A DNA stretch of 64,000 bases from Spongiihabitans sp965206355 (GTDB taxonomy: Bacteria; Pseudomonadota; Gammaproteobacteria; Arenicellales; Poriferihabitantaceae). The stretch covers positions 1,736,001-1,800,000 of the forward strand of contig OZ242212.1 in the NCBI GenBank assembly GCA_965206355.1, read 5' to 3'. The translations under genes and the position numbers were made by a program. Positions 1 through 9,066 of the stretch are shown here, in pieces (positions within the stretch are counted from its first letter, which is position 1; every line of letters begins with the position of its first letter). The notes beneath the pieces are model-generated. The model saw only the letters and a program-made list of their open reading frames with translations. It did no database searches and was not told the origin of the DNA.

Positions 1-1
1 G

Positions 2-466
2 ATGAAACTTATGACCACACTAAAACTCCATTCCGAACCGCTGCAAGACCGATGGCTCGATGCCTACGGGCATTTGAACGAGGCCTATTATCTCGTTCCG
101 TTTAGCAATACCACTTGGATACTGCAGGATCACTTTGGTATTGGCATCAAGTATTTTGACAAAACTGGCTGTGCAATTTATACGGTGGAAACGCATATAC
201 GGTATTTACATGAGGTGCGAAAACCGGCACGGATTGATGTTGAAAGTATTATTTTAGGTTCAGAGGCTAAAAAAATCTGGTTTGCTCATCTTATGCGGGT
301 TGATGGAATACTTCGTGCCACTGCCGAGTTTATGGTTTTGCATTATGATAGTCGACAAGGACGTAGCATTGCGATGCCTGAACAGGTGCAGGCGATGTTG
401 AAAGAAGCCGAAAGCAAACAAAAGCCGGATTGGGTCGGGCAACAAATCAGTCTGGAGAAACGCTAA
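2..466 (+). CDS. hotdog-fold acyl-CoA thioesterase, betainyl-CoA thioesterase-like
   Basis: A 154-residue single hotdog (4HBT) domain. The segment AYGHLNEAYYL near residues 21-31 is the typical D/N-G-H-x-N-E-x-Y active-site helix start of small acyl-CoA thioesterases, and VETHIRYLHEV (about 63-73) is a second conserved block. Both blocks resemble the betainyl-CoA thioesterase domain of carnitine catabolism, which is often fused to L-carnitine dehydrogenase. The gene starts at base 2, so it could be the C-terminal part of such a fusion; a second ATG lies at 11. Likely cytosolic. The family is fairly sure; the carnitine assignment is inference from motif resemblance, and no other carnitine gene is visible. 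Confidence 0.7.
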   Translation: MKLMTTLKLHSEPLQDRWLDAYGHLNEAYYLVPFSNTTWILQDHFGIGIKYFDKTGCAIYTVETHIRYLHEVRKPARIDVESIILGSEAKKIWFAHLMRVDGILRATAEFMVLHYDSRQGRSIAMPEQVQAMLKEAESKQKPDWVGQQISLEKR

Positions 467-494
467 AACACACGAAGCAGACAATACGAGTAAA

Positions 495-1268
495 TCACTG
501 CCGTATGCCGAATCCGCTGTTGAGTAACTTGAGGTTAATAATAAAAAGAAGCACGATAAATCCGCTAATGATGACAAAAGAGATGCCGAGATGGATGTCG
601 GAAATACCGAGAAAACCGTAACGAAAAGCATTGATCATATAGAGGATGGGGTTGATGTGGGAAACGCTTTGCCAGAAGTCAGGGAGCAATTTGATTGAGT
701 AAAAAACACCGCCGAGATAGGTTAGTGGGGTTAGGACAAAGTTGGGGATGATGGTTACGTCATCAAACTTCCGGGCGAATATGCCGTTAAGAAAGCCTGC
801 CAGAGAAAACAGTGTTGCGGTGAGGATGATAATGCTCACCATAATGAGCAGGCTGTGTACTGATATGTCGTTAAAAAACAGTGAGACGACGGTAACAACT
901 ATGCCAACCAGAATGCCACGCGCTACGCCACCGCCTGCATAGCCAAGTAATATGATGCTGTTTGGAACGGGAGAAACTTGTAACTCCTCAATAGAGCGTT
1001 GAAATTTTGCGCTAAAAAAAGAGGATGACACATTGGCATAGGAATTGGTGATGACCGACATCAAAATCAATCCCGGAACGATAAATTCCATATAGGGATG
1101 CCCTGCCATATCGCCAATTCGAGGGCCGATAAGGTTGCCGAAAATGATGAAATATAGCGAGGTGGTTATGACCGGTGGCAGAATTGCCTGCTGCCAGATA
1201 CGCAGAAAGCGGGTTACCTCCTTGCTCAGAATCGTCATAAAGGCGATGTATTGTTCTTGCGTATTCAT
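495..1268 (-). CDS. yadH: ABC-2 type transporter permease (YadH-like)
   Basis: A 257-residue inner-membrane protein with about six hydrophobic helices and the ABC-2 layout: a cytosolic N-terminus with an amphipathic segment (LSKEVTRFLRIWQ), then membrane helices, and a conserved NPILYMINAFRYGFLG motif before the last helix. Length and motifs fit E. coli YadH and NodJ-type exporter subunits. Its start overlaps the stop of the ATPase gene by 4 bp (ATGA), so the two are translationally coupled. The exported substrate cannot be read from the sequence. Confidence 0.88.
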   Translation of the reverse strand: MNTQEQYIAFMTILSKEVTRFLRIWQQAILPPVITTSLYFIIFGNLIGPRIGDMAGHPYMEFIVPGLILMSVITNSYANVSSSFFSAKFQRSIEELQVSPVPNSIILLGYAGGGVARGILVGIVVTVVSLFFNDISVHSLLIMVSIIILTATLFSLAGFLNGIFARKFDDVTIIPNFVLTPLTYLGGVFYSIKLLPDFWQSVSHINPILYMINAFRYGFLGISDIHLGISFVIISGFIVLLFIINLKLLNSGFGIRQ

Positions 1269-2227
1269 TCCTTGTTGCTGGGTTTCAATGCCGCAGGTTT
1301 CGGTTGGGGGGTAGTCATTTCCAAAAATAATTGTTCCAGTCGATTGGTCTTGTTACGCATACTTTGAACCCGAATGTTATGCTTGATCAGTATTTCAAAG
1401 AAAGGATTGATGCCGAGGGATTTTGGTACAATTACTTCCAGTGTCGCGTTGTTCTTTAATATCCAGCTTTGCGTGTCGGACAGTGCCAGTTCGTCTGGCA
1501 GTTTATCTATGGGGTCAATCAGGTCAAGTATGTAGGTCTCGCGCCGGAGCTGTGAAATAAGGTTTCTAGTGCTGGTGTTTTCTACCAGTTCGCCATTTTC
1601 GATAATGGCGATGTTGCGGCACAGACTTTCTGCTTCTTCCAGATAATGCGTGGTCAGAATAATGGTTGTGCCTTGCTCATTTATTGTTGCGAGGTAGTCC
1701 CACATTGAGCGCCTGATTTCAACATCCACACCGGCAGTCGGTTCATCCAGTATCAGCAGTTTCGGTTGGTTGACCAGTGCCCGAGCAATCATCAAGCGAC
1801 GTTTCATACCACCCGATAATGATTTTGTCGGGACATGTTCTTTCTCCGTCAGATCCAATTGCCGCAAATAATGCGCCGTTCTCTCTTTGGCAATCTTGCG
1901 TCCTATACCATAGTAGCCAGCTTGATTCATCACGATTTGACTGGCAGTTTCAAAAACACTGAAGTTAATTTCCTGTGGCACAATACCAATATACGATTTT
2001 GCTTTGGCAAAATCGACATCTATATCAGCGTCAAAAACCCGTACCGAACCTGCGGACTTATTAACCAGTGAAGAAATAATACCGATGGCAGTGGATTTGC
2101 CAGCACCGTTTTTACCCAACAGAGCAAAAAAATCACCTTGTTCAACGGTCAAACTAATGCCGTTTAGTGCGACATGACCATTATCATAGGTTTTTTTTAG
2201 ATTAGATAGCGTAAGCGCAGCAACCAT
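1265..2227 (-). CDS. yadG: ABC transporter ATP-binding protein (YadG-like)
   Basis: A 320-residue cytosolic ATPase partner of the downstream ABC-2 permease. Walker A is GKNGAGKST (about 37-45), the signature is LSGGMKRRL (about 137-145), Walker B is LLILDEPTAGVD (about 156-167), and the H-loop is TTHYLEEAE. A C-terminal extension of about 90 residues after the core is usual for NodI/YadG-type ATPases. The gene lies 17 bp after the DUF3108 gene and overlaps the permease by 4 bp, so purN, DUF3108, yadG and yadH probably form one transcript. Confidence 0.9.
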   Translation of the reverse strand: MVAALTLSNLKKTYDNGHVALNGISLTVEQGDFFALLGKNGAGKSTAIGIISSLVNKSAGSVRVFDADIDVDFAKAKSYIGIVPQEINFSVFETASQIVMNQAGYYGIGRKIAKERTAHYLRQLDLTEKEHVPTKSLSGGMKRRLMIARALVNQPKLLILDEPTAGVDVEIRRSMWDYLATINEQGTTIILTTHYLEEAESLCRNIAIIENGELVENTSTRNLISQLRRETYILDLIDPIDKLPDELALSDTQSWILKNNATLEVIVPKSLGINPFFEILIKHNIRVQSMRNKTNRLEQLFLEMTTPQPKPAALKPSNKE

Positions 2228-2244
2228 AAGTTATTTTGCCTCGG

Positions 2245-3012
2245 TTATTTTGAAACTGTTTTGTTTTCAGGCAACAGTAATATAACCGTGTCTTTGTTTT
2301 TTCGGGCGCTAACTACTTTTAACGGAATGTGTTGATTATTTTTATCCAGCCATACGGTTACGGTGCGCGTAATGTCATCGGCTTTTTGGCGCGTTACTTG
2401 CCATGTTTCAAATTTTTTACCGTTAATTTCAAGCGTTTGTTGTTGTGGCGCTAAATAGCGATACGCTTTGATGCCTTTGTCGCTGGTTTCTTGCATGGTT
2501 TTCCCCGCAATCGATTCAATGTCGCTGGTTATCAGGGCAATCGGGAAAGCAACCAGATCAAAGATGTCTGCGGTATTTATCGGAACACGCTTTCCGCTCG
2601 GTTCAAGGTTGATGCGTGCTTGTTGACGATCAATGATAAAGCTGCGCTCGACCGTTTTGTTGTCGCGGGAGAGAACATGCCCTCGCCGCAAGTAGGCGAT
2701 TTGGTGTTCAATGTTGGATTGGCTTTCGATGGTCAAATCGGTGAGAAATATTTTGGCAAGAAAAGATAAGTGGCTGATGATCGTGGTTTTGATTTGTTTT
2801 TTATCGTTCTCAATAATAACTTCCAATTCGCCAGCGTTATATTTTTGATATTTGACCGCATAGCGCAGTGTCTGACTTTTCAGGTCTGCTACATTGAACC
2901 CCGTTGCCTGAGTCGGCGATCCGTAGGTAAACAGTAGCAGGCACACAAGCAACGCCAGTTTAGACTTAACGGCTTTGTATGCAAGGGTATCTCCGGTTAG
3001 CGGTATGAACAT
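2245..3012 (-). CDS. DUF3108 domain-containing exported protein
   Basis: A 255-residue protein with an N-terminal signal-like hydrophobic stretch (LALLVCLLLFTYG) followed by a periplasmic domain of the DUF3108 type: YAVKYQKYNAGELEV near the start and a late VTVWLDKNNQHIPLKV block. Members are often encoded next to purN or purM. The ATG at 3012 overlaps the purN stop in a TGATG junction, which indicates translational coupling; a longer reading starting at 3069 would run inside purN. Function is unknown. DUF3108 proteins are presumed envelope proteins. Confidence 0.82.
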   Translation of the reverse strand: MFIPLTGDTLAYKAVKSKLALLVCLLLFTYGSPTQATGFNVADLKSQTLRYAVKYQKYNAGELEVIIENDKKQIKTTIISHLSFLAKIFLTDLTIESQSNIEHQIAYLRRGHVLSRDNKTVERSFIIDRQQARINLEPSGKRVPINTADIFDLVAFPIALITSDIESIAGKTMQETSDKGIKAYRYLAPQQQTLEINGKKFETWQVTRQKADDITRTVTVWLDKNNQHIPLKVVSARKNKDTVILLLPENKTVSK

Positions 3013-3632
3013 CACAGAACAGGCGTGTTTATCAGTTGGGTAAAATCGACTTTGCCCTCGGCAATCCATTGTATCGCTTGGGGATAAATTTTGTGTTCTT
3101 CATCTAATACTTTCTGTTGCAGTGTGCTGGCATTGTCATTGGCATCAACCTTGATCTGTGCCTGTATGATTATCGGACCGCCATCAAGTTCCGCAGTCAC
3201 AAAATGTACCGTTGCGCCGTGCTGTTTGTCGCCAGCGTCAATAACGCGCTGATGGGTATTGAGACCTTTGTAATTGGGCAACAAAGACGGGTGAATGTTG
3301 AGCAGTTGCCCCTGAAATTGATTGACAAAACGGCTACTCAGAATACGCATAAATCCAGCAAGCAACACCAGATTCGGGGCATAACCCGCTATGGCGTCTG
3401 CCAGCGCATTTTCATATTCGGATTTCGATAGATAGCTTTCAGGTTGAATGATCCTCTCGGCAATGCCAGCATCGCGGGCACGTTGCCGCCCGTATGCGTC
3501 TCGCCGATCACTGATTACCGCGTCAATTTTAGCATTAAGATTGCCTTGACGGATGCTGTCAATCAGCGACTGCAGATTGCTACCAGCACCAGAAATGAGG
3601 ACAACCAGATTAAGTGGGTATGTGTGCTTCAT
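3012..3632 (-). CDS. purN: phosphoribosylglycinamide formyltransferase
   Basis: GAR transformylase (206 residues), which uses 10-formyl-tetrahydrofolate to formylate GAR in de novo purine synthesis. Seen in the sequence: LISGAGSNLQSLI phosphate-binding loop, NIHPSLLPNYKG carrying the catalytic Asn and His, and HGATVHFVTAELDGG carrying the catalytic Asp. The ATG at 3632 is chosen because a longer reading would begin inside the miniature element that ends 18 bp upstream. Gene order is purM then purN, with element copy 1 inserted between them. Confidence 0.95.
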   Translation of the reverse strand: MKHTYPLNLVVLISGAGSNLQSLIDSIRQGNLNAKIDAVISDRRDAYGRQRARDAGIAERIIQPESYLSKSEYENALADAIAGYAPNLVLLAGFMRILSSRFVNQFQGQLLNIHPSLLPNYKGLNTHQRVIDAGDKQHGATVHFVTAELDGGPIIIQAQIKVDANDNASTLQQKVLDEEHKIYPQAIQWIAEGKVDFTQLINTPVL

Positions 3633-3650
3633 CGCTTTATTTGTTTTACT

Positions 3651-3789
3651 GAGACCTTTGCACGAAAGCCATTTCACCTGCATGCTGCGTTAAAAACGTA
3701 CTCAATCGGTCATTTATAAGCATAAACTCCCTCATTCCGTGCGTTTTTGCCTGGCCTGAAAGCGAAATCATCTTCCGTGCAAAGCTCTC
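3651..3789 (+). mobile_element. 139-bp MITE-like element, copy 1
   Basis: Forward-orientation copy of the repeat that starts GAGACCTTTGCACGAAAG and ends CTTCCGTGCAAAGCTCTC; the last six bases differ by one from the usual GGTCTC. Flanked on both sides by TTACT, a 5-bp target duplication. It sits between the purM stop and the purN start, 18 bp from the purN ATG, so it replaces the normal purM-purN junction and purN leader. Confidence 0.9.
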
Positions 3790-3819
3790 TTACTATTACC
3801 AGCAATCAAACCAATCACG

Positions 3820-4860
3820 TCAGTTGCACCATATAATTTCAGTATGCTCATATGGCACTATTTCACCGATAACACAGACCTGTTCACCCGACTTTTCAAG
3901 ACGGTTTATAGCCCGCTCCACATCTTCGGCGGCAACACATATCACCATACCGATACCACAATTAAAGGTGCGGTACATCTCTGTTTCCTCGATTCTGCCT
4001 TGCTCCTGCAACCATTGAAACAGCGGCGGCAGTTGCCAGCAGGATTTGGATATTTTCGCACTCACTCCTGTTGGCAGTCCGCGAGGCAAATTTTCCAGAA
4101 TACCGCCACCCGTAATATGGCATATTGCGGTTACTCGAACTGACTCAATCAGTGACAGTAGCGATTTCACATAAATCCGCGTTGGTGTCAATAATGTCTC
4201 CCCCAAACTGCTGCCTGCAAAGCTCTGATCTAAATCGCTATCGGTTATCTCAATGATTTTGCGCACTAACGAATAGCCATTCGAGTGGAGACCGGATGAT
4301 GCCAAACCAAGAATGACATTGCCGGCTTCTACCCGCTCTGGCGTGATTATGTTATCTTTTTCAACAATGCCCACGGCAAAACCGGCGAGGTCATAATCTC
4401 CTGTTTTATACATTCCCGGCATCTCGGCAGTTTCCCCGCCAGTGAGCGCACAACCCGCTTGTATACAACCTTGAGCAATGCCACGAATCACGGTTTCTGC
4501 TTGTTGTGGTTGCAGTTTTCCAGTCGCAAAATAGTCGAGAAAATATAAAGGTTCCGCACCATAAACGACAATGTCATTAACACACATCGCCACCAGATCA
4601 ATACCAATGGTATCGTGGTGATTCAGCATAGTGGCCAGTTTCAGCTTGGTTCCCACCCCATCAGTAGCCGATACCAGAACCGGTTTTTTATACTGTTCAA
4701 GCGAAATCTCAAACAATGCACCAAACCCGCCCAACCCCTGCAACACCCCCGGGCGCAAGGTCGCTTTTACTGCCGGTTTGATGCTTTCCACCAAGGCATT
4801 GCCGGCATCTATACTGACACCACTTTGGCTATAGCTTAACGATTTATCGGCTTTGATCAT
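3820..4860 (-). CDS. purM: phosphoribosylformylglycinamidine cyclo-ligase (AIR synthase)
   Basis: A 346-residue AIR synthase that closes the imidazole ring of FGAM using ATP. The N-terminal part has SYSQSGVSIDAGN, the ATP-site GVGTKLKLA (about 68-76) and the GGETAEMPGMY segment. The C-terminal domain has HITGGGILENLPRGLP. Length equals the E. coli enzyme (345). Its upstream region carries a 42-bp tandem array that ends only a few bases before the ATG at 4860, so its promoter must lie within or above that array. Confidence 0.96.
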   Translation of the reverse strand: MIKADKSLSYSQSGVSIDAGNALVESIKPAVKATLRPGVLQGLGGFGALFEISLEQYKKPVLVSATDGVGTKLKLATMLNHHDTIGIDLVAMCVNDIVVYGAEPLYFLDYFATGKLQPQQAETVIRGIAQGCIQAGCALTGGETAEMPGMYKTGDYDLAGFAVGIVEKDNIITPERVEAGNVILGLASSGLHSNGYSLVRKIIEITDSDLDQSFAGSSLGETLLTPTRIYVKSLLSLIESVRVTAICHITGGGILENLPRGLPTGVSAKISKSCWQLPPLFQWLQEQGRIEETEMYRTFNCGIGMVICVAAEDVERAINRLEKSGEQVCVIGEIVPYEHTEIIWCN

Positions 4861-4873
4861 ACTTCTGCAGGGG

Positions 4874-5035
4874 AATACGGTTATCAGTTTGTGGATCTGT
4901 ATTAAAAGTCGGCGAAATACAGTTATCAGCTTGCGCGTCTGTGTTGAAAGTCGGCGAAATACGGTTATCAGTTTGTGGATCTGCGTTAAAAGTCGGCGAA
5001 ATACAGTTATCAGCTTGCGCGTCTGTGTTGAAAAA
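4874..5035 (+). repeat. 42-bp tandem repeat, about four units, in the purM leader
   Basis: Units start with AATAC(G/A)GTTATCAG at 4874, 4916, 4958 and 5000. Two subtypes alternate: one with TTTGTGGATCTG, the other with CTTGCGCGTCTG. The true period may therefore be 84 bp. The array lies just upstream of purM (minus strand). The unit length is a multiple of three, so it reads as an open frame, but nothing suggests a protein. Confidence 0.85.
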
Positions 5036-5317
5036 ATGATGAGGATTATGCCTGATTATGCGCTGAATATTGAAAGATTAGCAATCGCCATGATTTTGGG
5101 TCTCTGTCAATAAGTTGCCTCTCTGTAACGATGCAAAAGCGACATGGCAGTGCTATTAACGGCAAGGTAAATCACAGCCAGCCATTATTTACCAGTATTT
5201 TCTTACGATAAATCTAATTGCAGTAGAAGCCGAATTTATATTCGAGTTCCACTGCGAGTTTTCAGATTATTGAGAACGTGCTGTGCTGTTAGTCAGGTAG
5301 GGCCACAAGCAGGGCGT
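5036..5317. other. purM-hppA intergenic remainder
   Basis: About 280 bp between the tandem array and the hppA stop codon. It holds one copy of a 35-bp dispersed repeat (5111-5145). No convincing gene, terminator or RNA is visible in the rest. Confidence 0.5.
5111..5145 (+). repeat. 35-bp dispersed repeat, copy a
   Basis: Consensus TAAGTGRCATCCYTGTAACG then AWGCAMAAYYGGCAT. This copy matches the 28.5-kb copy at 29 of 35 positions. The other two copies are in the opposite orientation, at 7414-7448 and 28520-28554. All three are intergenic. Confidence 0.6.
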
Positions 5318-7327
5318 TTATAAAAGCGGAGCAATCACCAGACTAACGATTGCCATGACGTTAATCAGGATGTTCATTGAAGGTCCGGAAGTATCCTTGA
5401 ACGGATCGCCGACAGTATCGCCGACCACCACTGCGGCGTGGACATCGGAGCCTTTGCCACCCAGATTACCTTTCTCAACATATTTTTTAGCGTTATCCCA
5501 TGCACCACCCGCATTCGCCATCGTTAATGCCATCAAGACACAACCGAGCAACGCACCCCCTAACATACCACCCAGAGATTCAGCCCCTAATCCGAAACCA
5601 ACCAGCGGGGGGGCAGCTACCGCAATGACACCGGGCAGGATCATCCTTTTTAATGCTGCTCGCGTGGCAATATCAACACATCTATCCGAATCGGGCTGTG
5701 CGGTGCCTTCCATCAGTCCGGGAATTTCGCGGAACTGTCGGCGAATTTCATGAATCATATCAAATGCGGCAGCACCTACGGCATTCATCGTAATGCTGGA
5801 AACCAGAAACGGGAATATACCGCCTATAAACATACCTGCCAGCACTCTTGGATTGCTCAGTTCCAGTGAAAAATCGGGTTTCAGATACGCCACCGTTTCA
5901 ATGAAAGCCGAGATGATTGCCAAAGCAGCCAATGCAGCAGCACCGATGGCAAAACCCTTGCCGATGGCAGCGGTGGTATTACCTAGCTCATCCAAAGAGT
6001 CGGTAATTTCACGCACTTCTTCGCCCAATCCAGACATTTCTGCGATACCACCGGCATTATCTGCAACCGGACCATAAGCATCAATCGCCATGGTGATACC
6101 GACAGTGGCTAACATGCCCACGGCGGCAATGCCCACACCATAAAGCCCAGCAAGTTCGGTGGAAACCAAAATGATTGTAGCGATAATGAGCAGGGGCACG
6201 ACTACCGACTGCATACCCACTGCCAGGCCCGCAATCATGACCGTTGCCGGACCGGTTTCACCACTTTTCGCAATATCGCGTACCGGTTTGCCACCAGTGT
6301 AGTATTCGGTGATTAAGCCAATGCCGATACCGCCGACTGCCCCGACCACAACAGCACCCAACACATTGAGACTAATATCAAAATATCGTATCACGGCATA
6401 AGCGGCTACCATAAAAATTATTGTTGCACCGATGGTGCCAATACGCAGAGCAAGCTCAGGTGATCTGGCGGTGTTCATCTTGACAATGACAATGCCGAGA
6501 ATGGAACACAGCAAACCCACTGACGCTAATGCAAGCGGTAAAAACATCAGGGTAGATTGCGCTCCCATTAGCGCAAGGGCTGCCGCAGGCAGTGTTGAGG
6601 CAATGGCAATAGTGGCAATCATTGAACCACAGTAGGATTCAAAAATATCTGACCCCATACCGGCAACATCACCGACATTGTCCCCGACATTATCGGCGAT
6701 AACCCCGGGATTTCTGGGGTCATCTTCGGGTATGCCAGCTTCGATCTTGCCGACAAGGTCTGCACCGACATCGGCACTCTTGGTGAAAATACCGCCACCT
6801 ACCCGAGAAAACAGAGCAACCGATGAAGCACCCATACCAAATCCGTGGATGACATGCGCCGTTTCAGAATCGCCACCATACAGCAAATACAGGAAACCGA
6901 GTCCCAACAAACCCATAGAGGCGACACACAACCCCATCACCGAGCCACCAAAGAAGGCAACTGCCAACGCACTTTCTGCGCCTGCTTGTTGTGCTGCCGT
7001 TGTGGTTCTGACATTGGCACGCGTTGCGGCGATCATACCGATATAGCCAGCGATTCCCGAACATAGCGCACCTACCAAAAAGGCCAGTGTGGTTCTCGCA
7101 CCCAGATCCGAAATAAATATCAGCACCGCGACAATAGTCACAAATGCCAGCAAATACATATATTCCCGCCGCATAAAAACCATTGCGCCACGATGAATTT
7201 GTCCCGCAATATCGACAACTTTACCCTCTCCTGCCGGATAGTTTAAGACCATTCTATATACCAGCAGTGCTGCCAGAAGACCGACAACACCAAGAATCAC
7301 AGGCAGTGTTTGAAGCGTTTGAATCAT
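5318..7327 (-). CDS. hppA: membrane-bound ion-translocating pyrophosphatase, K+-dependent type
   Basis: A 669-residue, many-helix inner-membrane pyrophosphatase that couples PPi hydrolysis to H+ (or Na+) export. The hydrolytic site is seen as DVGADLVGK, IADNVGDNVGD and DTVGDPFKDTSGP. The sequence GNTTAAIGKGFAIG has Ala and Gly at the two positions that are Lys and Thr in K+-independent enzymes, so K+ dependence is expected. Whether Na+ or H+ is pumped was not resolved. GGAG 8 bases before the ATG supports the start. It is transcribed alone; upstream lie element copy 2 and a dispersed repeat. Confidence 0.95.
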   Translation of the reverse strand: MIQTLQTLPVILGVVGLLAALLVYRMVLNYPAGEGKVVDIAGQIHRGAMVFMRREYMYLLAFVTIVAVLIFISDLGARTTLAFLVGALCSGIAGYIGMIAATRANVRTTTAAQQAGAESALAVAFFGGSVMGLCVASMGLLGLGFLYLLYGGDSETAHVIHGFGMGASSVALFSRVGGGIFTKSADVGADLVGKIEAGIPEDDPRNPGVIADNVGDNVGDVAGMGSDIFESYCGSMIATIAIASTLPAAALALMGAQSTLMFLPLALASVGLLCSILGIVIVKMNTARSPELALRIGTIGATIIFMVAAYAVIRYFDISLNVLGAVVVGAVGGIGIGLITEYYTGGKPVRDIAKSGETGPATVMIAGLAVGMQSVVVPLLIIATIILVSTELAGLYGVGIAAVGMLATVGITMAIDAYGPVADNAGGIAEMSGLGEEVREITDSLDELGNTTAAIGKGFAIGAAALAALAIISAFIETVAYLKPDFSLELSNPRVLAGMFIGGIFPFLVSSITMNAVGAAAFDMIHEIRRQFREIPGLMEGTAQPDSDRCVDIATRAALKRMILPGVIAVAAPPLVGFGLGAESLGGMLGGALLGCVLMALTMANAGGAWDNAKKYVEKGNLGGKGSDVHAAVVVGDTVGDPFKDTSGPSMNILINVMAIVSLVIAPLL

Positions 7328-7413
7328 TGAATGTTCTCCAAAGAAAAAGCGTTAATTTGTAGGGCATCTCTATTCATCGTTTTTTTACTCGTGCTGTCTT
7401 AATGTGCGATCCT

Positions 7414-7448
7414 ATGCCAGTTGTGCTTCGTTACAAGGATGCCACTTA
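7414..7448 (-). repeat. 35-bp dispersed repeat, copy b
   Basis: Reverse-oriented copy of the repeat at 5111-5145 and 28520-28554; 29 of 35 positions match the 28.5-kb copy. It also takes part in an 11-bp inverted repeat, GTTGTGCTTCG (7420-7430) with CGAAGCACAAC (7485-7495). It lies in the 537-bp hppA-dxr gap. Confidence 0.55.
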
Positions 7449-7628
7449 TTTAGGATGATTCCTTTAAGACATCCAGTCCATCACCGAAGCACAACCCGTT
7501 ACGAAAAAAATTCCGATTACCCGAGACACGCCATAAAAAATTGACCGCGCATTATATTCATAATACACCTACATATCAATCACCATATCGGCTTTCTCAT
7601 TGATTTATAAATAATGGATTTATAAATA

Positions 7629-7767
7629 GAGACCTTTGCGCGGAAGATGATTTCGCTTTCAGGTAAGGCAAAAACGCACGGAATGAGGGAGTTTATGCTT
7701 ATAAATGACCGATTGAGTACGTTTTTAACGCAGCATGCAGGTGAAAGGGCTTTCGTGCAAAGGTCTC
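7629..7767 (-). mobile_element. 139-bp MITE-like element, copy 2
   Basis: The only copy in reverse orientation (begins GAGACCTTTGCGCGGAAG, ends CTTTCGTGCAAAGGTCTC). Both flanks carry AAATA, a 5-bp target duplication. Inserted in the gap between dxr and hppA, about 100 bp beyond the dxr stop. The rest of this gap holds the dispersed repeat described at 7414 and no gene. Confidence 0.92.
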
Positions 7768-7864
7768 AAATAATGGCATAATTCAAACATCCCCTCCCCG
7801 TTTCAGGGTACTCTAGTTGGAATGGTTTACTTCGTAATGGGTACGTTGTTCCGCACCTGTCGGG

Positions 7865-9061
7865 TTATAAGCGACACAAACGCGCCTGACAGACGCTTCG
7901 CGCCATTCGATCTGCGGCTAATACCGTCTCCAGATCGGTTGCATTATCTCGGGTTGAAGCTGCCATAGTATGCTCAACCAGTCGGGTAATGTTGTCAAAT
8001 GTAATCTGTCCATTGAGGAATGCCTGCACCGCAACCTCATTGGCAGCATTCATAATTGCCGGTAGTGTTCCGCCGCTTTGTACTGCATTTTCTGCCAAGC
8101 GTAATGCCGGAAAGCGATTGTGGTCCGGCACTTCAAAATCAAAACGGGCAACTTCGCATAAACTCAGCGGCTTGGTACCCGATACAATTCGGTGTGGCCA
8201 TGCTAAAGCACTGGCAATGGCAACGCGCATATCGGGGCTACTCATCTGGGCGAGAATTGAACCGTCAATGTATTCCACCATAGAGTGAATCACGCTTTGC
8301 GGATGTAGCACAATTTCGATCATCTCTGCGGCTACTCCGAATAAGACACAGGCTTCAATTAACTCCATACCTTTGTTCATCATGGTGGCAGAATCGACCG
8401 AGATTTTGCGCCCCATTTGCCAGTTTGGGTGGGCACAGGCTTGCGCCGGTGTAACCGCTGACAGCTTATCTAGTGGATGTTGTCGTAACGGACCGCCCGA
8501 GCCGGTCAATAATATTTTTTTAATGCCTTGCTCTTCGGTAACAGTGGCATTGCCATTGCGATTCGTTAACAACTGTTGTGGCAGACATTGAAATATAGCA
8601 TTGTGTTCACTATCGACCGGTAGCAGGCAGGCGGCATGGTCTTTTGCCAACTGCACGATATATTCGCCCAACATCACCAAGGGCTCCTTATTGGCAATCA
8701 GCACCTTTTTTCCGGATTTTACTGCGGCAATGGTTGACATCAATCCGGCTGCCCCGACGATAGCGCATACGATGGTTTCGCCGAGTCCGCCAGCAATGGC
8801 AGATAACGCCTGTTCGCCGCTGTCAAGCTCAATATCCATATCGGCGTGTTGCAGTTTTTTTTGTAGCTGACGGGCACAATCAGGATCGGCCATAACGACT
8901 TGTTGAGGATGAAATCGCTGGCATTGCGCAAACATTGTCGAGACGTTGCTATTCGCCGACAAAGCACAAACATGGTATTTATCAGGGTGTCTGGCGATCA
9001 CATCCAGCGTGTTTATGCCAATGGATCCGGTTGATCCGAGTACGGTAACTGCCGTGGTCAT
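7865..9061 (-). CDS. dxr: 1-deoxy-D-xylulose 5-phosphate reductoisomerase
   Basis: DXR (398 residues) makes 2-C-methyl-D-erythritol 4-phosphate in the MEP isoprenoid pathway with NADPH. Seen: VTVLGSTGSIGINTLDV (Rossmann loop at the N-terminus), VDSEHNAIFQCL (metal-binding Asp and Glu), SGGPLR, and MNKGMELIEACVLF. The ATG at 9061 places the Rossmann motif as in E. coli. An upstream ATG at 9082 lies inside a 41-bp tandem repeat and would add seven residues; neither has a good ribosome site. It follows cdsA, but rseP and bamA, which usually come next, are absent. Confidence 0.95.
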   Translation of the reverse strand: MTTAVTVLGSTGSIGINTLDVIARHPDKYHVCALSANSNVSTMFAQCQRFHPQQVVMADPDCARQLQKKLQHADMDIELDSGEQALSAIAGGLGETIVCAIVGAAGLMSTIAAVKSGKKVLIANKEPLVMLGEYIVQLAKDHAACLLPVDSEHNAIFQCLPQQLLTNRNGNATVTEEQGIKKILLTGSGGPLRQHPLDKLSAVTPAQACAHPNWQMGRKISVDSATMMNKGMELIEACVLFGVAAEMIEIVLHPQSVIHSMVEYIDGSILAQMSSPDMRVAIASALAWPHRIVSGTKPLSLCEVARFDFEVPDHNRFPALRLAENAVQSGGTLPAIMNAANEVAVQAFLNGQITFDNITRLVEHTMAASTRDNATDLETVLAADRMARSVCQARLCRL

Positions 9062-9066
9062 GGCGG

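Noticed and set aside
3632..3683. Longer purN start inside the MITE
   Set aside because: It would encode residues from the element and lacks homology; the ATG at 3632 gives the normal N-terminus.
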